Source of the DNA: Apostichopus japonicus
Lineage: Eukaryota; Echinodermata; Holothuroidea; Aspidochirotida; Stichopodidae
DNA: 64,000 nucleotides
Assembly (NCBI RefSeq): GCF_037975245.1
Contig: NC_092562.1
Span: 24,233,554 to 24,297,553 of the forward strand
Reading direction: 5' to 3'
Positions 24,901-33,210 of the stretch are shown in pieces. The translations under genes were made by a program, and so were the position numbers. Position 1 is the stretch's first letter, and each line of letters opens with the position of its first letter. Below the pieces are notes generated by a model, which did no database searches, had not been told where the DNA came from, and saw only the letters and a program-made list of their open reading frames with translations.

Positions 24901-25028
24901 ATGTAATTTATTATTATTATGTATATTTTGTTTTGTTTCCATCGCAGGAACAATACCAATTCATCTACGACGCTCTGTTGGCCCACCTGGACGATGATGA
25001 CAACATCTACGAGAATTATGTGGGATAA
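907..25028 (+). CDS. Receptor-type protein tyrosine phosphatase, FN3-TM-PTP D1-PTP D2 (5' partial)
   Basis: Exons: 907-1142, 1797-1866, 2292-2398, 4244-4463, 5183-5276, 6164-6398, 8033-8081, 9231-9327, 10317-10360, 11157-11395, 11669-11756, 12188-12264, 12879-12915, 14718-14815, 15450-15566, 16203-16369, 17334-17469, 18166-18315, 18949-19048, 19806-19882, 20577-20705, 21105-21230, 22325-22470, 23503-23638, 24948-25028 (TAA). All junctions are GT-AG and all phases match, giving 1018 residues. Order: FN3-like modules (about 1-320), transmembrane helix (about 346-367), basic juxtamembrane segment, D1 (KNRY 485-488, WPD 622-624, [10 protein letters not shown] with C658 and R664), D2 (KNRF, WPE, HCIDGVGRTG). 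Receptor PTPs of this plan remove phosphate from tyrosine on membrane-proximal substrates in response to adhesion or ligand. D1 should be active, while D2 is probably regulatory. The initiator methionine, signal peptide and any further ectodomain modules lie upstream of the window, so the subfamily cannot be fixed. The wedge-like segment before D1 ([11 protein letters not shown]) resembles vertebrate type IIa/IIb receptors. Confidence 0.95.
1143..1540 (+). repeat. Degenerate minisatellite beginning at a splice donor
   Basis: Units of roughly 27-40 bp follow the exon end at 1142. Early units read AAGGTAAGCATTACATCTG, and later ones CATTGAGGTAACCACTATG alternating with CCCCAAGCACTATGTCTG. The first unit includes the real 5' splice site, so several later units carry donor-like AGGTAA/AGGTAG strings. 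The array lies inside the 654-bp intron between exons 907-1142 and 1797-1866. Confidence 0.85.
2758..3319. mobile_element. Non-autonomous DNA transposon with AGTGTTGTAGT termini
   Basis: The left end reads AGTGTTGTAGTACTC and the right end GACTACAACAC, a terminal inverted repeat of about 9-10 bp. The interior is rich in AGTACTCG/GTACTTG words and has no long open frame. The flanks share only AGCT, so the target duplication is not convincing. It lies in the intron between exons ending at 2398 and beginning at 4244. Confidence 0.55.
3950..4195 (-). mobile_element. tRNA-derived SINE, copy 1
   Basis: On the minus strand 4190-4100 reads as a tRNA-like head: GTGTTAGCTCAGTGGTTAA (A-box region), then GGTCCCCGGTTCGCGTCAC (B-box region). 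The same head recurs at 10671-10760, also on the minus strand, in another intron. The rest of the unit runs towards a GTAT-rich stretch near 3950. The left boundary is uncertain. It ends about 50 bp upstream of the exon at 4244. Confidence 0.7.
6399..8032. other. Intron with no recognisable element
   Basis: This 1.6-kb intron separates the membrane-proximal exon from the short exon at 8033. It contains poly-T and poly-G runs, including G-rich stretches near 7304 and 7668 of the kind seen at transposon ends in this window, but no paired termini were found. The open frames here lack any family signature. Confidence 0.6.
8082..9230. other. Intron before the transmembrane exon
   Basis: AT-rich intron with a short (TAA)n run at about 8278-8298 and a G-run near 9068. 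The open frame reaching from 9116 into the transmembrane exon is read-through of intron sequence: the acceptor TTTTACAG ends at 9230. Confidence 0.6.
9231..9327 (+). other. Transmembrane exon of the receptor PTP
   Basis: The exon encodes [10 protein letters not shown] followed by about 22 uninterrupted hydrophobic residues (I, L, V, C) and then the basic stop-transfer segment [11 protein letters not shown], completed by the next exon (10317-10360). The positive charges follow the helix, so the phosphatase domains lie in the cytoplasm. Confidence 0.95.
9365..9752 (+). mobile_element. Non-autonomous hAT-type element, family 1, copy 2 (intact)
   Basis: Element of 388 bp with CAGTGGCGCAGC at the start and ACTCCGCCACTA at the end. 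It is flanked by a perfect 8-bp target duplication, ATGTAGCG (9357-9364 and 9753-9760). Eight-base duplications with CAGTG-type ends are the hAT hallmark. It contains the shared stem-loop module (about 9424-9480) and encodes no protein. It lies 37 bp after the transmembrane exon. Confidence 0.92.
10480..10770 (-). mobile_element. tRNA-derived SINE, copy 2
   Basis: The minus strand from about 10760 reads AGTGTTAGCTCAGTGGTTAA and then GGTCCCCAGTTCCAGTCACT, the tRNA-like A and B boxes, nearly identical to the copy at 3950-4195. The body continues to about 10490. The left edge is approximate. Confidence 0.7.
12916..14717. other. Large intron inside D1
   Basis: A 1.8-kb intron follows the exon encoding [13 protein letters not shown]. 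It has imperfect repeats of AGTTGCTATGGTA (about 13386 and 13495; a related AGTTGCTGTGGAA near 13369), a short tandem of TTCCTGTACCTATAC near 13725-13785, and a G-run near 14659. No element with paired ends or coding capacity was found. Confidence 0.55.
16806..17275 (+). repeat. 100-bp tandem repeat upstream of the D1 catalytic exon
   Basis: The marker TATTAATGTTGGATCTATT occurs at 16831, 16931, 17031, 17131 and 17231, so the period is exactly 100 bp with about 4.7 copies and only a few substitutions between units. The array ends about 60 bp before the exon at 17334 that carries most of the P-loop. Low divergence suggests recent expansion or homogenisation. Confidence 0.95.
17829..17850. promoter_or_regulatory. 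Perfect 22-bp palindrome containing an RFX X-box-like site
   Basis: The sequence CCTGGTTGCTATAGCAACCAGG is a perfect palindrome. Its core GTTGCTATAGCAAC (17833-17846) matches the palindromic RFX X-box consensus (GTTGCCATGGCAAC-like). It lies in the intron between exons ending at 17469 and beginning at 18166. Use as an enhancer is inference only. Confidence 0.5.
20405..20545 (-). mobile_element. 3' end of an L2/CR1-like LINE or related SINE
   Basis: The minus strand reads TTTGTAAAGCGCTTTGAGCA, then GCGCTACATAAATATTACTT, ending in a (TTATTA)n tail seen on the plus strand as AATAATAATAATAA at about 20411. This 3' architecture is characteristic of L2/CR1-group retroposons. Only the tail is present. 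Confidence 0.65.
22485..23120 (+). repeat. About 140-bp degenerate tandem repeat in a D2 intron
   Basis: Five related units start near 22485, 22620, 22764, 22909 and 23051, marked by the string TATCACTGGAGGTGG-AATGGTGTC and by GTTGTGTCACTGTTGATG. Unit lengths are 135-145 bp with substantial divergence. The first unit begins just after the donor at 22471. Confidence 0.8.
24000..24105 (-). mobile_element. tRNA-like SINE head, second family
   Basis: On the minus strand 24104-24030 reads GGGCTGGATGGTTCAGTTGA, then CTTGTAA in an anticodon-loop position and AGTTTGAATCCCATT as a B-box. It folds as a degraded tRNA-like head, possibly Thr(TGT)-like. It differs from the SINE at 3950 and 10480. Boundaries are approximate, and I do not call a functional tRNA because the stems are imperfect. 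Confidence 0.5.
24590..24920 (+). mobile_element. 3' end of an L2-like LINE
   Basis: Broken translation of the plus strand resembles the C-terminal tail of non-LTR reverse transcriptase ORFs ([14 protein letters not shown], then a [19 protein letters not shown] block). It is followed by a 3' UTR ending AAGCGCTATATAAATGTAAT and the microsatellite tail TTATTATTATTAT, the classic L2-type 3' terminus. It is 5'-truncated with stops in the frame, and ends about 25 bp upstream of the last receptor exon (24948). Confidence 0.8.
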
Positions 25029-25464
25029 TTAGGACCACCATACCTCAGTTTAGTCTCTACTTTGTATCCTGTCAGCGTGAGTTTTAACATTTATAGCTAT
25101 ATATGTCTGACCCTTGGAGAAAGCTGAGATGAGTAATTTGATTTCTTAATAACATTACGTCGTGGCGTAATATCGAATCCTAATACACGACAGTGTCAAC
25201 TGACACCGTGAGGTTCTTCTTGATCAACGATGTCATGGCCAAAGTCACACGCAATGTTTCATATCTTTCACTGCGATCCAAATTTTTTTTTCCACAGGGG
25301 AAGCATATGTATTGTAATATTTTGTCATTAAGTTATACTTGTGTGTTTCCTCTACTGAGCTGGTGAATATATTTTTATAGTGAGGAATTCAAGATTTTAG
25401 CTGTACTTATATACTTATATAGCCGTACTTATATAGTTCCATCTTGTTTTAAAAGTGACCGGCA

Positions 25465-25702
25465 TACTTTAGATCATTTGAATTGATATATAGTGTTTAA
25501 CCATTCTGTGTAGTGGGTAGTACTCATTATAGTATAGAGTATTTTGTAACAAGTACTTTTATTCAGATGTAATTAAGTTAATATACTTTAGATCATTTGA
25601 ATTGATATATAGTGTTTAACCATTCTGTGTAGTGGGTAGTACTCATTATAGTATAGAGTATTTTGTAACCAGTACTTTTATTCAGATGTAATTAAGTTAA
25701 TA
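25465..25702 (+). repeat. Tandem duplication of 119 bp in the 3' UTR
   Basis: Two nearly identical units (25465-25583 and 25584-25702) begin TACTTTAGATCATTTGAATT and end near TAATTAAGTTAATA. The single obvious interior difference is AACAAG versus AACCAG, so the duplication is recent. Confidence 0.95.
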
Positions 25703-25949
25703 CCCTAAATGCTAATGTGTTTTAAATTGATTGAATACAGTAAGTTCATGCATTCCTTCTTCTAGTTACTATTTAAATTCCCTTGTCATAATTCCTAAAA
25801 TACTATTGCCTAATGTTTGTACTGAGAGTCACCGTACTGGTTAGTAAACCCACAACTAGTAACCATTTACCACCCCTTTTATTGACTCATTTGACATTTA
25901 TACAAATAGACACGATAATTTTGCGAGTTCTTTAGTATTACAATACAAC

Positions 25950-26590
25950 TCAATCATTGCCTATAAATTTATTATTTTCTTATTTAGTTTTAATAGTACA
26001 TAACAATATCAATACAGTGCAACCGCGGAGACAAAAACGGACAATAATACTATTCAAATATAACGATCGCGACTTGCACAACATTTGAAAAGCAAAACAT
26101 TACGAAGAAGAAATACTAAACAGGAAACCAAACAAGCAATGCAATCCTATAAAAAGAGCGCTAACTGCAAATGAAATCCTTCTTACTAAAAGCAGTTTTA
26201 AATTCTTGAAGAGAGATCGGAGGATTAGGCTTATTCTTACATAGATAATATTCAATTTGTAAGTCGAACTTAAATTTAGTGAGGAAATCTATATCCTTAG
26301 GAATACTACCCAGAGTTTTCTGTTGAAATATTTCGCATGAAAAATGAGAAAGTTATAGGGATGTTTGAGAGTAAGTTTATAACTAAACAAAAACTCTTGT
26401 TTGGAAGAACAAAACTGTCTCCCAAATAGTGCCTGCTCAACATCAAGAATGACTCAGAAATAAGAAGAAGCTTTACATTCCCAGAAAATATGTTCAAGTA
26501 TTTCATCTTTTTCTCCAAAAAAAGTACACCTAGGATATTCCTCCTTCCCCATGCGAAATAAAAGATAACCATAGTAACTTGCTTTGCACG
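25950..26590 (-). mobile_element. Fragment of an L1/Tx1-like LINE ORF2 C-terminus
   Basis: The minus strand encodes, with a few stops, MGKEEYPRCTFFGEKDEI, EHIFWECK and NFLIFHAKYFNRKLW. This is the cysteine-containing C-terminal block and the following helical segment typical of L1/Tx1-clade ORF2. The fragment is antisense to the receptor gene and sits in its presumed 3' UTR. The frame is interrupted, so it is inactive. Confidence 0.75.
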
Positions 26591-27061
26591 TAACTTCCTT
26601 TTCCCTGTGTTGTTTTGCTGTCCTGTAGTCGGTACTTAAAACTACTTTGGTACATTACACAAGTATTTCAGTGTATGGTGTGCAGAATGAGGGGGTACTT
26701 GCTCTAATATTCTGAGTATAATTACTCAATATTCAAATTAGACTAAAAGCTGGCTGCTGCCTAATTCATTTATGTTGTACTTTGTTCTGCCATCCTACAG
26801 TACTTCAAGTTGCCTTGTTTAAGTTTTATTTATATCCCAATGTCATTATGTTGTACTTGAGTGTATATAATAAAGTTGACTTTTTGAAATGTCATCTTGT
26901 AATTGCTGTAATTACCCGAGTCAGTCTCAATTAGGTGGTTATTTCAAATTCCTCCAGCATAATTTGTACATATTTGATCTTTATCTTTATTTGTAATGTG
27001 CTGCTACCTTTTATATCAGCTGTTACCTTTTCTAAGTCTTCCATAATTGGTTTAAAAATCT

Positions 27062-29035
27062 CATTGTGTGGTTGAAGAGTGACATTGTACCTGATAGAGT
27101 AGCATTTACTGCCATTTAATCATGTATAAATCATGTATAAATCATACATTGTGTGAATATAGAGTGGCATTGTACTTGATAGAGTAGTATTTACTGTCAT
27201 TAAATCATGTATTAATCATGTATATATCATACACTGTGATTATAAAGTGACATTGTACTTGATAGAGTAGTGTTTACTGTCTTTTAATCATGTATAATTC
27301 ATGTGTAAAACGTACATTGTCTGGTTATAGAGTGGCACTGTACTTGATAGAGTAGTGTTTACTGTCATTTAATCATGTATAATTCATGTGTAAAACGTAC
27401 ATTGTCTGGTTATAGAGTGGTACTGTACTTGATAGAGTAGTGTTTACTGTCATTTAATCATGTATAATTCATGTGTAAAACGTACATTGTCTGGTTATAG
27501 AGTGGCACTGTACTTGATAGAGTAGTGTTTACTGTCTTTAATCATGTATAATTCATGTGTAAAACGTACATTGTCTGGTTATAGAGTGATATTGTACTTG
27601 ATAGAGTTTACTGTCATTTAATCATGTATAAATCATACCCTGTGATTATAGAGTGACATTGTACTTGATAGAGTAGTGTTTACTGTCACAGGGGCATATC
27701 CAGGGGGGGCGCAACAGGTGTGCGCCCCCCTATTGGCCGTCACCAAAAAAAAAAGTTTAGCAAAAAAAAAAAAAAATTGATGACGACCTTTATGTGAGAT
27801 GTCGGTGATCGCTCAACCCCCCCCCCCCCTCCCGTATGCTTTATTTTTTGTTTGCCAAAAAAAGGTTCTGGCGAAGTTCGGCGGCATAATAGTTTTAGAA
27901 ACATAGATGGTAATTGTGTTTGTATTATCGCGTAGCACAGGGCGTGTATAAGGCCTCTGGGCTGCCTGAGGGAAGCCCATAATAGCTCCGTGCATAACAT
28001 GTGAGGTTACTCTATCGAGGCAAAAATTTTGACTTGTCCATTCACGAAATTTATTTCTGCTGACCTTTTATGCCTCAAATTTTTTGTGTACAATTTTTCT
28101 TGACCTCGATTTTCAAATTACTAATCATACTTTGCTAACACGATAAGACGTTATTATAGTATTATAGTATTTAATTTTTAGGCAGCGTCAAAACCTCAAA
28201 GATTTTAAATATCTTGCAGATAAAAGCATTCATTATGCCTATGTTATAAATATTTAAGTCATACAATTTTTGTACATTTTTTCCAGATAATAATTAAATA
28301 CGTTAAATTATTTTTTGATAATTGATTGACAGATAATTTTCAGACCATTTTGCTATTGTTGCCAAACTTCATGTTGTAAATCATTGATAAACTAAAGTAA
28401 AATTCATAAATTTCTTAAAGGCTTTGATGGTCAAACTTGGCAATCACCAGATTTCCCAGTCGGTCACAAGTTTTACAAACACTAAGTGACATGCCAGCCA
28501 TACTAAATTGTGCATTTTGTGTCCATTTTTACTGGAAATGTTGCTTATTATTAAGGTCGAAAAATGGATCACATATGGCACCATTTTGCATTTCAGCCCT
28601 TCTTCGAAAGCAAAAATTGTCCACCCCCCATTAGACCCATCCCCCAGGACGGCGATCATTCATGCCTGACGCCCCCCCCTAGTGGAAAATCCTGGATAAG
28701 CCCCTGCTGTCATTTAATCATGTATAATTCATATGTAAAACGTACATTGTGTGATTATAGAGCGACATTGTACCTGATAGAGTAGTATTTACTGTCATTA
28801 AATCATGTATAAATCATGTTTAAATCATACACTGTGTGATTATAGAGTGGCATTGTACTTGATAGATAAGTATTTACTACCATTAAATCATGTATAAATC
28901 ATACACTGTGATTATAGAGTGGCATTGTTCTTGACAGAGTAGTATTTACTGTCATTAAATCATGTTTAAATCATACACTGTGATTATAGAGTGATATTGT
29001 ACTTGATTAGTGTTTATTAATGTCATTTAATCATA
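27062..29035 (+). repeat. 85-bp minisatellite array split by a DNA transposon
   Basis: Units contain TTGTACTTGATAGAGTAGTG, TTTACTGTCATTTAATCATG and CGTACATTGTCTGGTTATAG. The marker CGTACATTG recurs at 27311, 27396, 27481 and 27565, giving a period of 85 (84 once). Flanking units are shorter and more diverged. The array resumes after the inserted element at 27689-28706. No gene overlaps it. Confidence 0.95.
27689..28706. mobile_element. Non-autonomous DNA transposon of 1018 bp with CAGGGGC termini
   Basis: It starts CAGGGGCATATCCAGGGGGG and ends TCCTGGATAAGCCCCTG, an imperfect terminal inverted repeat of about 17 bp. It is flanked by CTGTCA (27683-27688 and 28707-28712). Removing the element and one CTGTCA restores the minisatellite motif TTTACTGTCATTTAATC, so both boundaries are exact. 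There is no transposase-like frame. The start resembles the sequence at 61955. The 6-bp duplication leaves the superfamily open. Confidence 0.9.
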
Positions 29036-30689
29036 CCAGTTTGGTATTATTAATGTAGCACCAGTTTGTTTTATTAATGTCGATCGTTGCACTTTTGGGT
29101 AATGCCAAGGTCAATTGTTGACTCCAAAATTGTAACTGCAAAATTTTAAACCTGCGACTTGCCCACATGTAGGTGTATATTAGCTACCATACACTTCTGG
29201 AAACTTTTGAGAAATTCAGGTAGCTGAAATTTGTGGAGAGACAAAGATCAACTTTTTTTTTATGCGTTAGCATTAACGTAAGGTCTAGTTCCATAATTTA
29301 CTCTACAGTTCTTTCACAGACAGTCTTGGTAAAATGCTTGAAATCAATTGCTGTAATATGTTTTGTTCAGTTATGTAAATAACATATATGCCTGTGTGAT
29401 TTATTGTGATCATCTTCATATTTTGGTTTATTTTCAAATTATCAAGATAAAACAAATTTATATATATTTTAGTATGCACTTGCCATTGATATATATACCT
29501 GCAAAATAATTTTGTTTTTCATGAAATTTTCATAAATTTTTGAATTTGACATGACTAAGAGCTATGTATTTTTTTATATATTTTTTTTTTGGTACTGTTG
29601 ATGTAATATGCAGATAGATGTAGAACTGATTAAAATGAAAGAATAACAGGAATTGTTTTTTCTCATTTTGAATATCAACATAGTGTTGGTTATGCCTAAT
29701 AATGATATAATATTTAATGTCTTCATCCCTCAACTAATATTTATGCCCATGGCAGGAAGATGAGGGGGCTGTTTGGTGCTGTGTACATCTGCCATACAAA
29801 CAATTTCAAAATAGTTGTAAGCATAACATTGTGTATAGACTTTAGGCCTGTGAGAGGGTGCTCACAGACCCCCACCCCACCCCACCCACCCAACCCCACC
29901 CCTACATTGGGAGATGACTTTAATCGCCCCAGGGTCACACCCACACCTTTTTAAAGGTGCTCACGATAGTTTCATGCAGAGTCACAGACGAAACAGACAA
30001 ATGAGGACGATCGTCCAATTATAAGATGAACTAACAACCACCAAATTATTAGGAAAGCAAACTATTTGATGATTATTACGTCATCGATAGTCTAGCCCTC
30101 ATTCGAGAATATTACATGATTTCAACAATATACGACGATGAGTGGGGGAGGGGGTGGGGAGAGAAAGAAAGTTTGGAGTCAGGTAATCATGTAAAAACCC
30201 AACATTTATATAAGCAAACTATAAAGACAAGACAAATTGAATCGATATATAAGCAGAAAACTATTTCAAATTATTGATAATTATCATATCAAAACATATA
30301 GATCTTGTCAGTTGAAAAGTGAACCAGAAAAAATACACGAACAAACATAATTATGTTATATTCAAAAGATTCGGCAAATTGGCTTCATGAAGCTGTGGGA
30401 GTATATAGCCTACGTCGTAACGTGGACAATTATTGTCGCTAGTCAGGCAGCGTACGCGTGTGCTTACTACTAGCACGTACTAGGGCTGATTAAGATTAAG
30501 TCTGTTTTAAATCGATAGCGTCTGTTTACGTCGGGGAACCTATAGTGCGCAACGGTTCCTGGCTGCCATGACATACGGGCGTCTGTCCTGCAGTGTGTCA
30601 CGGTTCTCGTCTGCAACTTTCGACTTGCGGCAAATCCAACCAATCACGGGGAAATAATTTTGCATGTGATCAAAACGCACACCACTCAT
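29036..30689. other. Intergenic sequence without recognised genes
   Basis: AT-rich DNA with a CCCCACCC-rich patch (29870-29905) and poly-T runs. No splice-compatible coding signal, RNA gene or complete mobile element was found. A short open frame near the right end merges into the LINE remnant that follows. Confidence 0.55.
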
Positions 30690-32560
30690 AAATATAAAAC
30701 AGTGTGCGTTCAGTGCGGGGGGTCAGGAATCAGCACTTATTCTTTAATTGATAAAAAGGGGAACCAAATTCAAAACCCCAAAGAACAAACTAAACTCTTC
30801 GCAACTACCTTTAAAAATATCTTTACTGTCCCGACTGACTAATTTCAATAACCTCATTAAAGAAGAAATAGACAACTTTGTCCAAAGAAATGCCAATAAC
30901 CTTCTCCCATCCCTCAATGGAATTTTGGATGACCAAAACCCCCTTACCAAACCGATTAACCATAACGAATGGAAAAGGGCAATAAATAAATCAAAAAATA
31001 TTTCCTCTCCTGGGAAAGATAGGGTAATGTACATAATGCTAAAAACTGCCCAGATAACTTTATCAAACTAACTTTACATCTCTTTAACGAGACACTCAGA
31101 ACAGGCTATTTTCCAAAGCCATGGAACATGTGCTTACAATACTGTTACAGTGTTAGTTAAACCAAACAAACCCGAACAAACCCAGAAAACTACAGACCGA
31201 TAAGCCTACTTTCAGCATAGGAAAAATATTCGAAAAATATAATGGGATAACAGAATAAGAACCCACCTAGAAAGCAGTAACCTCTTTAATACCTCCCAAT
31301 CCGGTTTCAGGACAATTAAATCTTCATTAAACCCCATTGCTAGATTAACTGAAGAAATCAAAATAGGATTTAAAAGTAAACTAAACAAAACGGCAGTCTT
31401 CCTTTATGCACAAAAGGAATTCGATAAAACCTGGCATACTGGTCTTAAATACAAATTATTCAAGTTCAACCTCCCAGAAAATATCACCAGGCTCCTTTCT
31501 TCTTATTTAACTAACCGGTTTATGTAAATTAAGTACAATTCAATCCATTCTGATCCTTTCATTCTAGAAGCTGGCACTCCCCAAGGCTCAGTACTAAGTC
31601 CTCTACTATATACTCATATGTAAACGACCTACCCACTAATAAAGTCAGTAATACCAAAATTAGCTTCTCGGCTTTTGCCTAAGGTCATGTGTAGTATCTG
31701 TTCCCTTTCGAGGGGAATGGTAATGCACGCCCGACGATGATCACACAGTCACAGTCCCCGATGCAAGGGGACTGGGGTTGAGAGCGGATCCGAGTCGTTT
31801 GGTAGTTTGGTTTTCGTCCCCAGGTTCTTTCCTGGGCGATTTTTTCTTAAAAAGTAGTACTACCAAAATTAGCCAATTCGCCGACGATATAGCAATGTCA
31901 TGGAACACTTGTAAAACAGACGTTAAATTATCTGCAAAACTCAACTTATATAATAGAAGAGTGGTGTTACCAATGGCGAATAAAAATAAACCCAATTAAG
32001 AATAAATTCATGATTTTCGAATACCTTTTTTGTAGAAACAAAATAAAAACCAAGGCAATCAACTTTTTAATCATACAATAACTAATAGTAATGAAGCTAC
32101 TTTTCTAGGCGTAACAACTGATACAGAACTAAAATATAAAACTCATATATATAAAGTTGCGGGGATAGCATTGAGAACCCTTAAGACCCTAAGAATATTA
32201 AGCAATATAAACATATTAAGGGCCGAAACTCTCCTCAAAATCTACCACGCCAAAATCAAACCTATTCCTTTGTATGGTAGTTTCGCTTTTATTAGCTCTC
32301 CGTATTTTAAAAAAAAATAGCACATAACTCTGCCTACCGTATCTGCCTCAAACCCAAAGATTTACTTCCAATAAAGAACTCTACGAAATTGGCAAAACAC
32401 CCAGCATTAATATTACTATCAAAATCTTGAACACCAAACTCCTAAAAAATAACATGACCCTCTAATCAAAAATCTGCTCTTCGATCATTTAATCTCTATA
32501 TACTACCCATTCTAAAATTAAATCAAGTATAATTATAAGTACCCTGGATATCCTTAAGTT
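30690..32560 (+). mobile_element. Decayed non-LTR retrotransposon (reverse transcriptase ORF, Jockey/CR1-like)
   Basis: Broken + strand frames give in order: LIDKKGNQIQNPKEQTKLFA, KSKNISSPGKDRV (finger region), a degraded ENYRPISLLS-like motif, LYAQKEFDKTWHTGL (palm motif A region, degraded at its aspartate), EAGTPQGSVLSPLLY (motif B), SQFADDIAMSW (catalytic DD box in FADD form) and ATFLGVTTDTELKYKTHI (thumb region). Several frameshifts and stops break the ORF. No endonuclease domain is seen upstream, so it is also 5'-truncated. It is interrupted by a separate retroposed insert at 31664-31860. Confidence 0.88.
31664..31860 (+). pseudogene. U2-snRNA-like chimeric retropseudogene inserted in the LINE
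   Basis: From 31663 the sequence matches the universally conserved 5' end of U2 snRNA (from about U2 nucleotide 4: GCTTCTCGG, then CTAAG and GTGTAGTATCTGTTC) with about four differences over roughly 41 bases. After TCTGTTC it no longer resembles U2. The remaining 150 bp contains two hairpins (CAGTCCCC/GGGGACTG at 31752-31774 and CCCAGG/CCTGGG near 31819-31836) and a T-run. The insert is flanked by a perfect 12-bp direct repeat, TACCAAAATTAG (31652-31663 and 31861-31872), the sign of LINE-mediated retroposition. Removing it restores the LINE frame into the FADD box. The 3' part is unidentified. Confidence 0.75.
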
Positions 32561-33210
32561 TAATTCGTGGAAGGAGGCCTCGGCCTTAGCAGAGGGGAGA
32601 TGGGGGGGGGGGGCTGGTGGCCCCTAAGCCCTACAGAAAAATAAGAACCCGGTGGCTATGCTTGTGAGCTATACAGCACAGCCACCTGGTGACCGGGAGG
32701 GTACGTTCTGAATGCTCCTTAATTCTCTTTAAAGTACTCCAGCCAGGGCAGGGGCAGCTATAGCTTCCACCTCCATACCGCCTTTCCACATTTTCTCTTA
32801 TTATTACTTTAAAAAAAAAGAAGCTCATCTTTATACACAAATTCTTTCCTGTCTACTTAGCATGCCTTATAGTTATATAGTTAATTTCCCACATTCTGCA
32901 CTGAGGAGCTGGGCTCTGCCCAGTTCGATCAGATTACACACACTTTTCACGACACTGCGGGGGTCAACGTTCATATGTCGATTTCTTTCACACATGAAAC
33001 TTTCACCCAGTCAAGATTTTCACTATTTCACTATTAAGCAGACGAAATAGGCTAGTATGTTAATGTATGTATGTATGTTAAAAAAAATTTCCGTTCCGCC
33101 GCGCCTGGGCATTTCGATTACGTAATCAAAAAACTTTCCTAGCTATAGCGTGCTATAATTGGAGCCAATTAATAAATCAGATATAATATAATGATTCACA
33201 GTCACTTAGT
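32561..33210. other. Possible LINE 3' UTR and spacer
   Basis: After the last reverse-transcriptase-like codons comes a G-run (32600-32612) and CCACCTGGTGACCGGGAGGG, which could be the 3' UTR of the LINE remnant ending near the A-run at 32811. The remainder to 33210 has GTAT repeats near 33065 and no gene signal. Confidence 0.4.

Larger units (their letters stand above)
18949..25028 (+). other. Second PTP domain D2, probably inactive or regulatory
   Basis: Exons 18949-19048 to 24948-25028. Compared with D1: KNRY is KNRF (F782), the WPD loop is WPEETESPE (E915), and the P-loop is HCIDGVGRTG, which keeps the cysteine (C946) and arginine (R952) but replaces SA by ID. The Q-loop region [17 protein letters not shown] is retained. 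In vertebrate receptor PTPs, D2 domains altered at the pTyr-loop Tyr and the WPD Asp keep the fold but have little activity. The protein ends with an acidic tail, [14 protein letters not shown]. Confidence 0.92.
25029..26890 (+). other. 3' UTR of the receptor PTP, with likely poly(A) signal at 26869-26874
   Basis: No further coding exon is seen after TAA at 25026-25028. The stretch contains a 119-bp tandem duplication and an antisense L1/Tx1-like LINE fragment. A canonical AATAAA at 26869-26874 (context TATATAATAAAGTTGAC) is followed by a T-rich and GT-containing sequence, a good candidate for the cleavage signal. An earlier poly(A) site cannot be excluded. Confidence 0.6.

Noticed and set aside
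27062..29035. Regular repeats considered as a CRISPR array
   Set aside because: Units are contiguous without unique spacers, drift in length, and lie in an intron-bearing eukaryotic genome. This is a minisatellite.
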